Assembly: GCA_012274445.1 (NCBI GenBank)
Contig: JAAROD010000093.1
Coordinates: forward strand, 1-64,000
DNA length: 64,000 nucleotides
Origin: Sclerotiophoma versabilis
Lineage: Eukaryota > Ascomycota > Dothideomycetes > Pleosporales > Didymellaceae
Reading direction: 5' to 3'
This document shows, piece by piece, positions 1-12,900 of this stretch; within the stretch, counting starts at the first letter, position 1; each line of letters opens with the position of its first letter. The position numbers and the translations under genes are program-made. The notes under the pieces were generated by a model that searched no databases, was not told the origin of the DNA, and worked only from the letters and a program-made list of their open reading frames with translations.

Positions 1-92
1 TAACCCTAACCCTAACCCTAACCCTAACCCTAACCCTAACCCTAACCCTAACCCTAACCCTAACCCTAACCCTAACCCTAACCCTAACCCTA
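1..92. repeat. Telomere repeat array (TAACCC)15
   Basis: Fifteen uninterrupted TAACCC units plus TA run from the first base. This is the vertebrate/filamentous-fungus type repeat read on its C-rich strand, so the chromosome end lies to the left and the sequence goes inward. The array shows no RIP, as expected of telomerase-made DNA. Unique-looking sequence follows directly. Confidence 0.97.
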
Positions 93-900
93 TCTAGTAG
101 CTTACCTAGCTACTTAATTAGCAGCCCTAATAGTATAGGTAGCTTAATATCTTATAGTATAGTAATCTACTATTACTAGTAGTACTCTATAATTAATTTT
201 CTTTCTTTACTTACTATATAGTACTAGTTATATAGGTATATATTAATATTTTATATACCTATAGCATACTTCTTATAAATTAGCACCTAATAGGACTAAA
301 AATAGTAGAAGTACTCTTATATATTATTAATTATTATCTTACTTATATATAGTTACTTATAGTGCTGTATTATAGTTAATATTATAAGTAGCTATATATT
401 CTAGTAGAACTCTATACTTAGTAAGTTAACTTTAAGAAACCTCTAAGATTAGCTCTAAGCATAGTAATATAAGCTAAGAAATATAGAAATAAAAGTTATA
501 ATATAGTAGAGTAGATAATTTTTAGTAGGTTTTATATAGAGTGTGTTTTATAAGTAGTATAGCTTAGAGGTATAATTAGAAGTTAGAAATATAAGATTTA
601 CCTCTTATAGTAGGCCTAATTTAGTTATATAACTCTAATACTATACTTATTTCTATAATAATTAGGCCTAAGTATATATATTATATAGGTTAGGTAGACT
701 TTTTACTATATACTAAGTATACTTATAACTCTAAAGCTTACTTTATATATAAAGAATTTCTTATTTAAGTTATCTTTAGTACTAACCTAAAGAGATTTAA
801 TAGAATATCTAATAAGTAATAGCTATATAAACTTTAAGAAGTCTAAAGTAAAAATAAAGTAATACTAAAGCTATACTAGTAGGTTACTAGCTACTTATTA
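93..900. other. Subtelomeric AT-rich RIP sequence, no gene recognised
   Basis: Very AT-rich sequence between the telomere and the first readable transposon fragment. TpA dominates and stop codons fill all frames. The part after about 780 may already be the Gypsy integrase, but I could not align it to conserved integrase motifs. I see no tandem repeat, tRNA or helicase-like telomere-linked gene. Confidence 0.5.
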
Positions 901-1050
901 TATTAGTATAATATATAGAAAATAGTAAAAAAGGCTATAAAGTATATATAAAAGAGTAATACTTAGTAGTATAATATAAAATAGTCTAAATAGTACTTTA
1001 TAAAAAGAAACTTAGTTCTCTTCTATACTAAGAACCTAATAATAAGCTTT
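900..1050 (+). pseudogene. Ty3/Gypsy integrase C-terminal part, 5' fragment
   Basis: Read through RIP stops, frame 1 gives the linker that precedes the GPY/F module of a Gypsy integrase (YFIKRNLVLFYTKNLIISF). The reading frame stops at the 5-bp target GCTTT (1,046-1,050). It resumes in the same frame at 17,497 (SLKKFNT..YLKLFIVTKKI). The Gypsy gene was therefore split by the 16.4-kb Copia insertion. This strand and frame fit fungal Gypsy polyproteins of the form GDLV..S-RKFD-RYL-PF-V. The upstream boundary is not visible. Confidence 0.7.
1046..1050. other. Target-site duplication GCTTT (left) of outer Copia
   Basis: GCTTT directly before the 5' LTR equals bases 17,492-17,496 directly after the 3' LTR. 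Removing the element restores the Gypsy integrase reading frame. Confidence 0.9.
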
Positions 1051-1342
1051 TATTATATAAGTAAGCTACTAGCTTACTACTAGGCTAAGTAAGGTATTAG
1101 TATATTAAAGCTAAGTATTACCTAAACTATAAGCTTATATACCTAAGCTTATAGCTAACTCTTAAGAAGCTTAGTAGTTAAGCTAACTATAGTTAAGTAG
1201 ACTTACTACTACCTATAAGCTTAATTCTAGAGTTATATAACTAATAATATTTTCTTTATATATAAATAGTTATTATATTTAGATAGATAGGTACTAATTA
1301 ATTATTTAATTACCTAAGTATTATACTATAAGCTTATTAATA
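1051..1342 (+). repeat. 5' LTR of outer Copia
   Basis: 292 bp, near identical to 17,200-17,491 and to the reverse complement of 15,226-15,517. The least mutated copy (15,226-15,517) starts TGTTATATAAG and ends TTATTAACA, giving the inverted ends TGTTA..TAACA. Here TG and CA have become TA. Confidence 0.93.
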
Positions 1343-3327
1343 GTTATAAGCCTAGCTTCTAAAGAGTAGTAGATTTCTCTATATACTTAGCTAATTAAGC
1401 CTTTAAAATAGTACTTAACTACTCTAATTAAAACTCTCTTTTACTCTACTACTAAACTAAATAATAAGTAAGCTAGTTAACTATAGCTTATAAGCTTTAT
1501 TAGCTATACTAGCTAGTACCTACTAGCTATACTCTAGAAATAACTAGCCTAATTAGTATATTTAGCTTACCTAGTATACTAAGCTATATAATATATAGAA
1601 TCTTATTAACTTAAATACTTTTAATATACTAGGTAAGTATAAAAAAGCTCTTAAGCCTTCTACTATTAGCTTAATTATAGAGCTAGAAGCTGCTAGGTAT
1701 CTATTAACTAGCTTAACTTATAATAACTATCTATATATATAAGCTACTTATAGCTAGTCTACTTAACCTACTAAAGTATAATTAAGCTCTAAGGTATATA
1801 ACTATAAGCTTATAAAATATAAAATATAAATAAGTAAGTAGGCTACTAAAGTAGAGTGTTTTTAGAAACTATAGAACTAGGTTAATACTATAGTAGCTCT
1901 ATTAATTATCTTACTAGTAATAGTATAGCTTATTACTAATAATAAGACTATACTATAATTACTTATATAAGTACTATACTAGAAGCTTACTTCTACTATA
2001 CTAAGTACTAAGAACTAAGTTAGAGTAGAGTATAGAGCCTACCTTAAAATAGCTAAGTAAGAATAAGCTACTCTATAAAACTAGTACTAGAAGTAGTTAT
2101 ACCTATATATAAAAGCTAGGTCTTATAAGCTTATAGAAGTTAATAAGAAGCTTACTATTTAAGATTTTCTTAATATATTAGAGTATAGAATTACTTTAGA
2201 AAAGGCTTATACTATATACTAAAGAATTATTTAGAATACTGTTCTAGAGCTTAAAACACTTAATTTAGACTAAGTAAGTAGAGTCTTTAGTAGCTTAATA
2301 TATAAATATATAATTAAGTTAAGTAAAAATAACCTAAAAGTATTTATAACCTTTAGTAATTAATTAAATACCTAAGAAGCTTCTATAGAAAAGCCTAATA
2401 GCTTAAGTTTAAAATAAATAAGCTATAGTTACCTTTATAAAACTAAGAGTTATACCTACTTATAGAAACTAATATAGTACTAAGTACTTAAAACTATAGT
2501 AATAGGCTTATCTTTACTTTTATATTAACTAAGAGACTAAGCTTATTAGTAAATACTTTAGAAGCTTAATTATAGAAAGTTTAAAGACTTTAAGAAGAAA
2601 ATTAAGTAACTTAGCTAGTACTTAAAAACTTACTACTTAATCTAGGCCTTAGAAGGTCTCTAACTAGTAAATAGAATACTATAAGTTAAGTTTCTAGGTA
2701 ATATATAAGCAGCTCTAATTAACTCTAGAATAATAAGTATTCTTAGTAATACCTAGCTAATAAAAAAAAACTCTAGAGGTATATAATCTTATAGATTTTA
2801 ATACTTATCTACTCTTTAAAAGTATAATTCTAGATAATAAAGCTACTATATATCTAGTTAATAGTACTAAGTACTTTATACCTATATCTTTCTACCTATC
2901 TAATTCTAGTAATACTATAAAGGTAAGTACCTAAGTATTTTCTATAGTAAGCTAAGAAGCTTATTTACTAAAGAATACTCTTTATAAGAAGTGCAGCCTA
3001 TATACTAAGAACCTACTTCTTTAGAATATTATTATAGTTAAAGGTTTCTATATTAATATTATCTTAGAAGCTTAATTATAAGAAAAGAGAGTATAGTACC
3101 TAGGGCTTAATAGTACTCTATATATTAAAGACCTTAATATAAGTATTATATATACTACTTTATAGTATACTTATAACCTTACTTTTCTTAAAAATAAACC
3201 TCTTTCTTACTATTCTATAAGCCTTCTAAACACAGTAATAATAAAATAATTATATTACTTCTATTTCTATAGCTTAAGTAAGTACTTCTAGTATACTAAA
3301 GCTAGCTACCTTAGCTTAAAAGCTTTA

Positions 3328-3817
3328 TATTATAATCTTAGAGAATAGTATATAGAAATAATAACTTATTACTAATAGTAGGCTCTAAATTAGTAGATAC
3401 TAGACCTTAAGTTATATAATATCTTATAAACTCTATATAAACTCTAGAGTTAGAAGTATAAGATATAATAAGATAATATTATATAATATTCTATAATTTC
3501 TATAGTATTCTATAGATACTATAAGGCCTTCTATAAAACTTAGTAGAAAACTATACTATACTATAAGATACTATAAGTATATAGTAAGTAGGAATATAAC
3601 TTTTATAGTTTACATTTAACCTTATTAATTAAGTTTATCTTTAGAATCTTAACTTAACTCTTAAGCTAGATAGTTTACTCTATGCTACTTATTATTAACC
3701 CTAATTATTATAGTGTTTTACTAGGTAATAACCTAACTTAATCTACTGCGCACTGTTTATACCTAAGACCTAATAGAATTAGTACTTATAGTCTTTAACT
3801 AAAGTATAACTTTAATA
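3328..3817 (+). repeat. Solo LTR of another retrotransposon family (LTR-E)
   Basis: A 490-bp block present in the outer Copia but absent from the inner copy at the equivalent site. It starts TATTATAATC, ends AACTTTAATA and is flanked by a 5-bp duplication CTTTA (3,323-3,327 and 3,818-3,822). It has no coding content. A related copy lies inverted at 51,252-51,717. The size, ends and TSD indicate LTR-LTR recombination leaving a solo LTR. Confidence 0.8.
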
Positions 3818-5722
3818 CTTTATAAGTACTTATAAAGCGTATATATAGTATATATATAGCTAAGGTACTCTAGAAGAATTAAAAGATATATTTAATAACC
3901 TATACTAAGTAGGTAGTATTATAAAGAAAGTATAAGAGACTAGCTTACTTCTTTTAGTAAATTAGCTAGAACCTATTTAATATAACTCTAGGCTATAAAG
4001 GTAGATTATAGATACTTTTAATTAAGAAGTGCTATAGTAGAAAGCTGTTTATATACCTACTATAGAGAAAAACTTAAATTAAAATTCTCTAAGTCTTTAA
4101 TAATTTTTTAAGCTAAGTAGCTACTTAAAATAAGCTTAAAATTTATAAAATTAGCTAAAATAATAATATAGCTATACTACTATAGTAAAAGAGCTCTATA
4201 TATAAGCACTAGGTACTTAATATAGAAATTAATATTAAGTATATACCTCTTTATATATATAAGCTAAATAGTATAGTAGAAAAAAGTAAATAGAAGATAA
4301 TTACTAAGTTAATAAAAATAAAGAGTAGTATAAACCTACCTAAGAAGCTTTAGCTAGAGGTTATTATAGCTACTATATAGCTCTATAATATAAGTCCTAT
4401 ATACTTAAATAAGCTATATAGCCTAAATAAGAAGCTTAATTAGTAGTTTATATAGTACTTTTAATAGTACTAACCTAAGTAGGTAAGAGTACTTATAGCT
4501 AATCTAAGACCTAATTAAAGTAGAATATATATATATAGCTACTAAGCATATCTCTTAAATAAAGAATAAGTAGCTAGCTATAATAGAAAGAGCTTTAAAG
4601 TTACTCTAAGAAGTTATATTAGTTACCTTATTAGTTATTAAGCTTCTAATATATACTATATATAAGTACTCTAACTTAACTAGGTAATTATAATATATAA
4701 TATAACTTTTAATAAGAAGCTCTTTTACAACTAGGTTAATAAGTTAACTATACTTCTAGTTATAGAAGTAGTAAAGGTTATAGAAGTTCTCTATAAGCCT
4801 AGTAAGATAGTAGATATAAGAGAAGTAATTAAGCTTCTTATTACTAAGAGAGAAGATCTATTACTTAAATTACCTTCTATATAATAGCTTAGATATAAGC
4901 TCTTAGAAAAAGCTTAATTAGTAAAAAGCTAGTCTAGTAATAAGTAAGCTTCTAAAGTAGAGACTATATAATTAGTTAGCTTAGCTAGTAAACTAATAAA
5001 GATCTATATAGAGTGCTAAGAACTAGACCTTTTCTTCTCTAACCTAATACTAGAACTTAAGTAGCTAGTAGTAGGTAGAGAAGCTTCTATAGAGAAGCAC
5101 CTATCTAGAAGCTTATAGAAAGTATACTCTACTATTAAAGAAGAAAGCTCTTTAGTAGGTAATAAGAATTATAATAATCTACTAATAAGAAGACCTAACT
5201 TTCTAAATATTTTTATACCTTCTTAGAGATTAATAAAAGTAGATAAACTAACTATAAGCTATACTAATTAGTATAGAACTATTAGTTTACTAAGATAATT
5301 AAGCTATAGGCTATATAACTAAGAGCATAATAAGCTTAGAAAAGATAATAGAGTAGGTATATATACTATAATAAGCTTAATAAAGTAAGATTATCACTTT
5401 TAGCTACTTAGAAGCTTATTTAATTATATAAATAAGTATAGAAACTAAGAAAGAAACCTTATTATAATCTATATAGTTATTATAGCCTTAGTAATAAGGT
5501 TAGAGAAACTATTAGCTAAAAGTAAGTAGTAAGTATACTATAACTAGCTCTTTCTAGTTTCTAATATATAGAAAGAGCTTACTAATTACCTTCTAGGTAC
5601 TCTATTCTACTAGGCCTATATAAAAGAAATTATAATACTTACTAAGAAAAATACCTAGAAAGAAATAGATAAAATAAGCTTTTAGGCTAGAGCTCTACTA
5701 CTTAAATAAGTATTTACTTATA

Positions 5723-7564
5723 ATATAACTAGTAATTAAGTTAGCTAGGTAATTAAGTTAGATACTTTACTAAGACTACACCTCTTTCTACTACCTATTA
5801 TAATCTCTTAATAACCTAATCTTAAATCTCTTTTTTATAAAGATAGAATTACTATTACTCTCTAAGCTATAAAATCTAATATATCTCTAAGCTAGTAATA
5901 TACTGCTATAATCTATAATATGCTCTAAAGTATACTTAGTAACTAATATACTAAAATAACTATATAGTATAATACCTACTATAGCTAGTTAAAACTTAGC
6001 AGGCTTAAGAAGAAGGTAATTATATAATATATAAGAAAGCTTAATAAGTAAGACTTTACCTCTTTACTTATATATATATACTCTATAGCTAACTAACTAC
6101 TTACTATATATAGAGGTAGAGAGGTTAGAGAGAAATAGGCTAGAAACCTTATTAAATAAAAGCCTAAGATTAAGTCTTAGGTAACTAGGCAGCGTAATTA
6201 CTAGAGAGTTCTATGCAGTAATCTAGCTATTATTAGTCTCTAGTTTAACCTTATACGCAATATTAAAGCTAAGTATAGTATTCTAAACAAAGACACCTAT
6301 AACTTTAATAAGACTAGCTTCTAGATAGGTATTAGAGGGTCTATAAAGGTAGTAATAGCCTCTAAAAGATATTTTAAGCTAATTAGAGTCTAGCCTAGTA
6401 ACTATAAGTAGGTAATATTAATTACTAGTATTAATACTATAGAGTAGATAGTTCTACTCTTCTTTATCTTTAAAGTAAAGAACTATAACTAAGCCTAGTA
6501 CTATAACTCTAAGAACTAGAGGATTAGTATTAGTAATAATAGCTAAATAATAAATAAGCTTAGTCTTAACTAGTTACAGCACTTTATCTACTATACAGAA
6601 GCCTAGATAGTAGGTAGTTACTAGCTACTTATTCTTAATAGCTATAAGAGCTATAAGTTACTTACCTTTTAGAATCTATATAAAGAGAATAAGATTATTA
6701 CTCTTTATATATCTTCTTATACCTTATACCTTCTATAGCTACTTAATATAAGTTGTTTTACCCTTCTAAAGTAGGCGTATAAAGAGGAAATTAGAGCCTT
6801 AGCAGACTACTCTATTAACTATATTAATAAGAAAGCCTTTCTTACTACCTTCTAGTAGGTCTATAAGTATGCCTTTTTATCTAATAATATTAGATTAAGC
6901 TTTAAAGTAACTAGCTTAGTTCTAGATAACCTAGAGGCAGTGCTATTAAAGCTTAAAGTAAAGCCTTATATACTAATACTACTAGCACTAGGACCTACCT
7001 CTTAGTAACCTAAAACACTAAGTAATGCCTAGAAGATAGAGGCTTAAATAATACTAATTATAAAGAGAATAAGAGACTATAAGAGTTTATTACCTAATTT
7101 AATTCTTAAGATAGTATTATAAGTTAAAAAGAGGTTAATATTAAAGGCGCACTCTAATATACTACTTAAAGCTAGAGTAGCTAAACTTAAGGTAGCTAAT
7201 ACTACTGCTTCTAAGCGTAAAAAGTATAAAAAGAAGTAGATTTAGAAGAGAGAGACCCTATCTTAGGCAGAGGCAGAGGTTTTAATAGCTTAAATAGAGG
7301 CAGAGGTATTAGTTAAAGATAAGAGGTATAAGAAGAGAGTATAGGCAGGTGTAAGTAGTAAGAGTATTTAATACTATAAAAAGTATAGTAAGGTAGAGTA
7401 TAATAAGTATATATATAAAAAAAATATAATAGAGATAGATAATTAATTTAAGCTATTATATACTATTATATCTTATTATAGTATTAAGTTATTAATATAT
7501 TAAGGTAGAGAACTATATTTAGTGTCTAACTTAATTACCTAGTTAACTTAATTACTAGTTATAT
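5723..7564 (+). mobile_element. Fot/pogo-type Tc1-mariner DNA transposon (subfamily 1)
   Basis: A 1,842-bp element with terminal inverted repeats of about 43 bp (ATATAACTAGTAATTAAG at the left, its complement at the right). It is flanked by the TA duplication typical of the superfamily (5,721-5,722 and 7,565-7,566). Comparison with the inner Copia copy shows a clean empty site, so the boundaries are certain. It interrupts the outer Copia between integrase and reverse transcriptase. Its TIR differs from that of the elements at 18,122, 50,583 and 62,200. Confidence 0.95.
5830..7400 (+). pseudogene. Pogo/Fot1-like DDE transposase (RIP-inactivated)
   Basis: Cut-and-paste transposase with an N-terminal helix-turn-helix/CENP-B-type DNA-binding part and a DDE catalytic part. 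In order I can read the DNA-binding end (MNFKR-like region degraded), KAKYGILNKDTYNFNKTSF (family: YNFDETGF), then LLILNSYKSYK (family: LILDGHESH), then LLQPLNISCF (family: LQPLDVGCF). All three catalytic Asp codons have become Asn by G-to-A change, besides many TAG/TAA at Gln/Trp. The C-terminal tail is Lys-rich. Ends are approximate because the start codon is not preserved. Confidence 0.85.
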
Positions 7565-7566
7565 TA

Positions 7567-8450
7567 AGCTTAATTAAAACAGCTACTTTATAAAATATAA
7601 AGCTAGAATATATATATATAGAGACCTTTAGGTAAAGAATTTAATTAAGTTAACTTATACTATAATACTTACTATAAGGTCCTTCTATATAATAGTTACT
7701 ATAGTAGCTTAGTTGAATTTAGAGCTGCTATAGTATAATATAAGTAGTATATTTCTTAATATAAGCTACTAAGACTATCTACTAGTACTATATAAGCTGC
7801 CTAATAGATTTAAGAAGCCTAAGTAGGTAGTACTACTACTATAGGCTCTATATAGTTTCTAGAACTCTTCTATTCTATAGTATAAAAAGCTATCTAGTAC
7901 TTTCTAGAAGCTTAGTTTAATAGTATTAAAAGAAAAGCTATACTTATCCTTTAATAATAAATAAAAAATTATTTTACTCTTTTATATTAATAATATTCTT
8001 TTTACTTATTATAAAGATAATTAAGTAGCTATAGAGTAGTTAATAAGCTTATTAATAGCTAAATATTAGATTATAGATTATAGAGCTGCTAAATAGTTCT
8101 TAGAAGTTTATATTATATAAGATTAAGTAGCTTAAGTAATAATACTTACTTATAACTCCTATATTAAGAAGCTTACTACTAAGTTTAAGGTTTTAAAGAA
8201 GAAGTTACTCCTAAGTATTCTCTTTTCTATAATTAAGCTTTAAAAGTATATAGAAGAAGCTTTAAAGTAAGAAATTAAGGCTTATTAGAAGTAAGTAGAG
8301 TTAATATTATATACTATAATTATAATATAGCTAGACGTTATATATATAGCTTCTTAGCTATTTTACTATCTAATAAATTCTAGAGCTACTTACTTCTAAG
8401 TAGCTACTTAAGTTATTAACTATTTATATAGAACTAAGTATCTAGGTATA
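7567..8450 (+). pseudogene. Outer Copia reverse transcriptase/RNase H, 3' truncated
   Basis: The plus strand reads as a Ty1/Copia reverse transcriptase: LPNRFKKPK, then YINNILFTYYKDN at about 7,984-8,020, in which the YVDDI catalytic box has both Asp codons changed to Asn. The connection domain follows (AAK-FLEVYII, FYYLINSRATYF). The frame ends abruptly at about 8,450 (TKYLGI), before the RNase H. The same stretch in the inner copy continues through a full RNase H. The sequence is interrupted upstream by the pogo insertion. Confidence 0.88.
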
Positions 8451-9900
8451 TAAGGCGCTGTTTTAAGCTTCTAATTATTATTAGAGAAGCTTATTTTGCT
8501 AGCACAAACTTTTTATATTAGTTTATGCTTCTACTTTAACCTTATAATATTAAGCAGCTCTGCGTATTACTAGACACTTAACTTAAAATATACAGCTTAA
8601 CTACGTACTGTCTGCTTAATTTTAACTTCTCTATTACCTAGTTTATTTATAGTTAGAGTTTTTATATAACGTCTTATAGTAATAAGCAGCATAGGTATAG
8701 AGTAAGTAGCTTACTTTACCTTTACTAGGGCTGATTATTATATAATTAGCCCCCTCTACTAATTTTAACTGTCTCTAAGTCTATTACTATAGCTATAAGT
8801 ACTTTCTTATTTTACTCTTAATTTAAGCTTCTTCTACCTATTTAGCTGCTTGCTATAAGCTTCTTAAGCTTCTTATGCCTCTTAAGTTACTTATAACTTA
8901 TTATTTAAGCTTAAGTTATAGCTAGGAGGTAGCTGCTCTTTTTCTACTAGCTTAGACAGCTTCTAATTAAGCTTCTTATATAGCTTTTCTAGGCTCTTTT
9001 TAACTATTTAGCTAACTTTAAATAGAAAGAACCTAAGTCTAAGCACCTTACGCGTACTACTGCTACTACTACTGCTAATACTAAGTGCTGCTGCGCTGCT
9101 GCTACTACTGCTAACTGCACTACTACTGCCTGCGCTCTGCTTCTTGCGCCTTGCGCGTCTACTACCTACCTCTACTACTTAGTCTTACCTTTAGGTATTA
9201 GTAGTTTAGCTTTAGCTATTTAAGCTTCTTCTACTAGGCCCCTAGGCTCTATTAGAGACTCTAGCCTCCTCCCCTCTTGCCTGTTGCTGCTGCCCCCCCT
9301 CTAGCTACCTCCTCTGCTGCTACTGCTGCCTCTGCCTCTGCCTCTGCTAGCTTCTGCCCCTGCTGCTACTACTACTACTACTATTATACCTATTATAGGC
9401 ACTGTATAGGGTAAGCGTAGAACTGTGCCCTACTTAGGCTGTGTGCATACTCTGCTGGTTAACAGCTTAGCTGCGCAGTACTATAACATAGCTAACGCTA
9501 GCCCCTATGCCTACTACTGCTTCTAGTGCTCTTTAGAGTATTCCTATTACCCTATATAGGTTCTAGAGCTTCTTAAGCTTATAGTATATAAACTAACAGC
9601 TCTTATAGCTCTAGCCCTCTTAAGGTAGTTAGTATTACTTTTACTAATAAGCTGCTAGCGTCTAGAGGTATAACTACTTCTATAGGTTACTATTCTTTTC
9701 TTATAATATAGTTTAGTGCTAATAAGCTTATAGAGGTCTGCAGACCTGTGCATTACTTAGCGCATAATAAAGAAGCTTCTAGTAGAGGGTTATAGTTTTA
9801 ACAGAGACTAAGAGAGAAGCTCTAGATTTAGGAGTTTAGTAGCAGGCACCTAAGAGGAGAGGGTTATTCTCTCTAGCAGTTAAATTAATTATTTACTCTT
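8451..9900 (-). repeat. Copia post-pol region with trinucleotide low-complexity tracts
   Basis: About 1.4 kb lies between the pol end and the lost 3' LTR. On the minus strand it is rich in CAG/GCA/TAG runs, seen on the plus strand as CTG/CTA repeats at about 9,055-9,120 and 9,300-9,380. The less mutated state here shows the ancestral repeat was (CAG/GCA)n, not TAG. Extra sequence after pol of this length is unusual for Copia elements. I could not establish an open frame. Confidence 0.6.
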
Positions 9901-9984
9901 TCTTTTAACTACTCTTTTTATAACTCTATAACCTATTATACCTTACTATTTATATTATAAAGGTTTAGGTAGGTTAAAAAGCGC

Positions 9985-12900
9985 TTATAAGCCTGCCTAG
10001 AAAGTGCTTTTATTAACCTGTTAGCAGGTATCTTGCTTATTTTTATATAGGTTACTATAAAGGTACCTTTTACGTGCTTTTATTTAAGCTATATATTCTG
10101 TATATCTATATAGCACAGCTAGGTAGTAAGCTACTTACTCTCTTCTACTACTAACTATATAGTTTACTAATTATTATAGAATATCTTCTAAGTAACCCCT
10201 AGGTTAAGGCAGAGCTTATAGAGAAATTGCTTTAGAGTAGTACTCTCCTTAGCTATATACTTAAGAGCTAGTAGTTTAGCTTTAGTTATTAAGGTAGTTA
10301 CTGTAGACTGCCTAGCTGCCTTTTATATAATTAGGCTGCTAAAGAGCTATATAATATACTTCTAAGATAATTAATATAATTTACTATTATTAGTAAATAA
10401 AGCGTCTCTGTATATAAGAAGCTAGCTACCTAAATAAGCTCTATACTATATACCTAGGTGCTTAGTTCTGTATAGGTAGCTAATAACTTAAGCAGCTACT
10501 TAGAAGTAAGTAGCTCTAGAATTTATAAGATAGTAAGACAGCTAAGAAGCTGTATACGCAATGTCTAGCTATATTATAATTATAGTATATAATATTAACT
10601 CTACCTACTCCTAATAAGCCTTAATTTCTTACTTTAAAGCTTCTTCTATATGCTTCTAAAGCTTAATTATAGAGAAGAGGATGCTTAGAAGTAACCTCTT
10701 CTCTAAAACCTTAAACTTAGTAGTAAGCTTCTTAATATAGAAGTTATAAGCAAGTGTTATTACTTAAGCTACTTAATCTTATATAATGCGAACTTCTAAG
10801 AACTATTTAGTAGCTCTATAATCTATAATTTAATATTTAGCTATTAATAAGCTTATTAACTGCTCTGTAGTTACTTAATTATCCTTATAATAAGTAAGAA
10901 GAATATTATTAATATAGAAGAGTAAGATAATTTTTTACTTATTATTAAAGAATAAGCATAGCTCTTCTTTTAACACTATTAAACTAAGCTTCTAGAGAGT
11001 GCTAGACAGCTTCTTATACTACAGGATAGAGGAGTTCTAAAGACTGTATAGAGCCTATAGTAGTAGTACTACCTACTTAGGCTTCTTAAATCTATTAGGT
11101 AGCTTGTATAGTACTAGCAGCTAGTCTTAGCAGCTTATATTAAGAAACGCGCTGCTTATATTATACTATAGTAGCTCTAAATTAAACTAAGCTGCTATAG
11201 TAACTATTGTATAGAAGGACCTTATAGTAAGTGTTATAGTATAGGTTAACTTAATTAAATTCTTTGCCTAGAGGTCTCTGTGTATATATATCCTAGCTTT
11301 GTATTTTATAAAGTAGCTGTCTTAATTAAGCTTATAAGTAAATACCTATTTAAGTAGTAGGGCTCTAGCCTAGGAGCTTGTTTTGTCTATTTCTTTCTAG
11401 GTATTTTTCTTAGTAAGTATTATAATCTCTTTTATACAGGCCTAGCAGAATAGAGCACCTAGGGGGTAATTAGTAAGCTCTTTCTATATATTAGAAACTA
11501 GAGAGAGCTAGTTATAGTGTACCTGCTGCTTATTTTTAGCTAATAGTTTCTCTAACCTTATTACTAAGGCTGTAATAACTGCGTAGATTATAATAAGGTC
11601 TCTTTTCTAGTTTCTATACTTATTTATATAATTAAATAAGCTTCTAAGTAGCTAAAGGTAACTATCTTGCTCTATTAAGCTTATTATAGTATATATACCT
11701 ACTCTATTATCTTCTCTAAGCTTATTATGCTCTTAGTTATGTAGCCTGCAGCTTAATTATATTAGTAGGCTAATAGTTCTACGCTAATTAGCGTAGCTTA
11801 TAGTTAGTTTACCTACTCTTATTAATCTCTAAGAAGGTATAAGAATAATTAGAAAGTTAGGTCTTCTTATTAGTAGATTGTTGCAATCCTTATTACCTGC
11901 TAGTAGGCTCTCTTCTTTAATAGTAAAGTGCACTTTCTATAAGCTTCTAGATAGGTACTCCTCTACAGGAGCTTCTCTGCCTACTACTAGCTGCTTAGGT
12001 TCTAGTATTAGGTTAGAGAAGAGAAGGCCTAGTTCTTAGTGCTCTACGCAGATCTCTATTAGTTTACTAGCTAAGCTAACTAATTATATAGTCTCTACCT
12101 TAGAAGCTTACTTATTACTAGACTAGCCTTCTACTAATTAAGCTTCTCCTAAGAGCTTACTCCTAAGCTATTATATAGAGGGTAATTTAAGTAATAGTTC
12201 TTCTCTCTTAGTAATAGAGAGCTTAATTACTTCTTCTATATCTACTATCTTACTAGGCTTATAGAGAACTTCTATAACCTCTACTACTTCTATAACTAGA
12301 AGCGCAGTTAACTTATTAACCTAGTTATAAAAGAGTTTCTTATTAAAGGTTATGTTACGCGTTATAATTACCTAGTTAAGTTAGAGTACTTATATTTAGT
12401 ATATGTTAGAAGCTTAATAACTAATAAGGTAACTAATATAACTTCTTAGAGTAACTTTAAAGCTCTTCCTATTATAGCTAGCTGCTTATTTTCTATTTAA
12501 GAGATATGCTTAGCAGCTATATGCATATATCCTGCTCTAATTAAGTCTTAGATTAGCTGTAAGTGCTCTTACCTACTTAGGTTAGTACTATTAAAAGTAC
12601 TGCATAAACTACTAATTAAGCTTCTTATTTAGGCTATATAGCTTATTTAAGTATATAGGACTTATATTATAGAGCTATATAGCAGCTATAATAACCTCTA
12701 GCTAGAGCTTCTTAGGTAGGTTTATGCTACTCCTTATTTTTATTAACTTAGTAATTATCTCCTATCTACCTCTCTTTACTACGCTATTTAGCTTATATAT
12801 ATAGAGAGGTATATACTTAATATTAATCTCTATATTAAGTGCCTAGTGCTTATATATAGAGCTCCCTTACTATAGTAGTATAGCTGTGTTATTATCTTAG

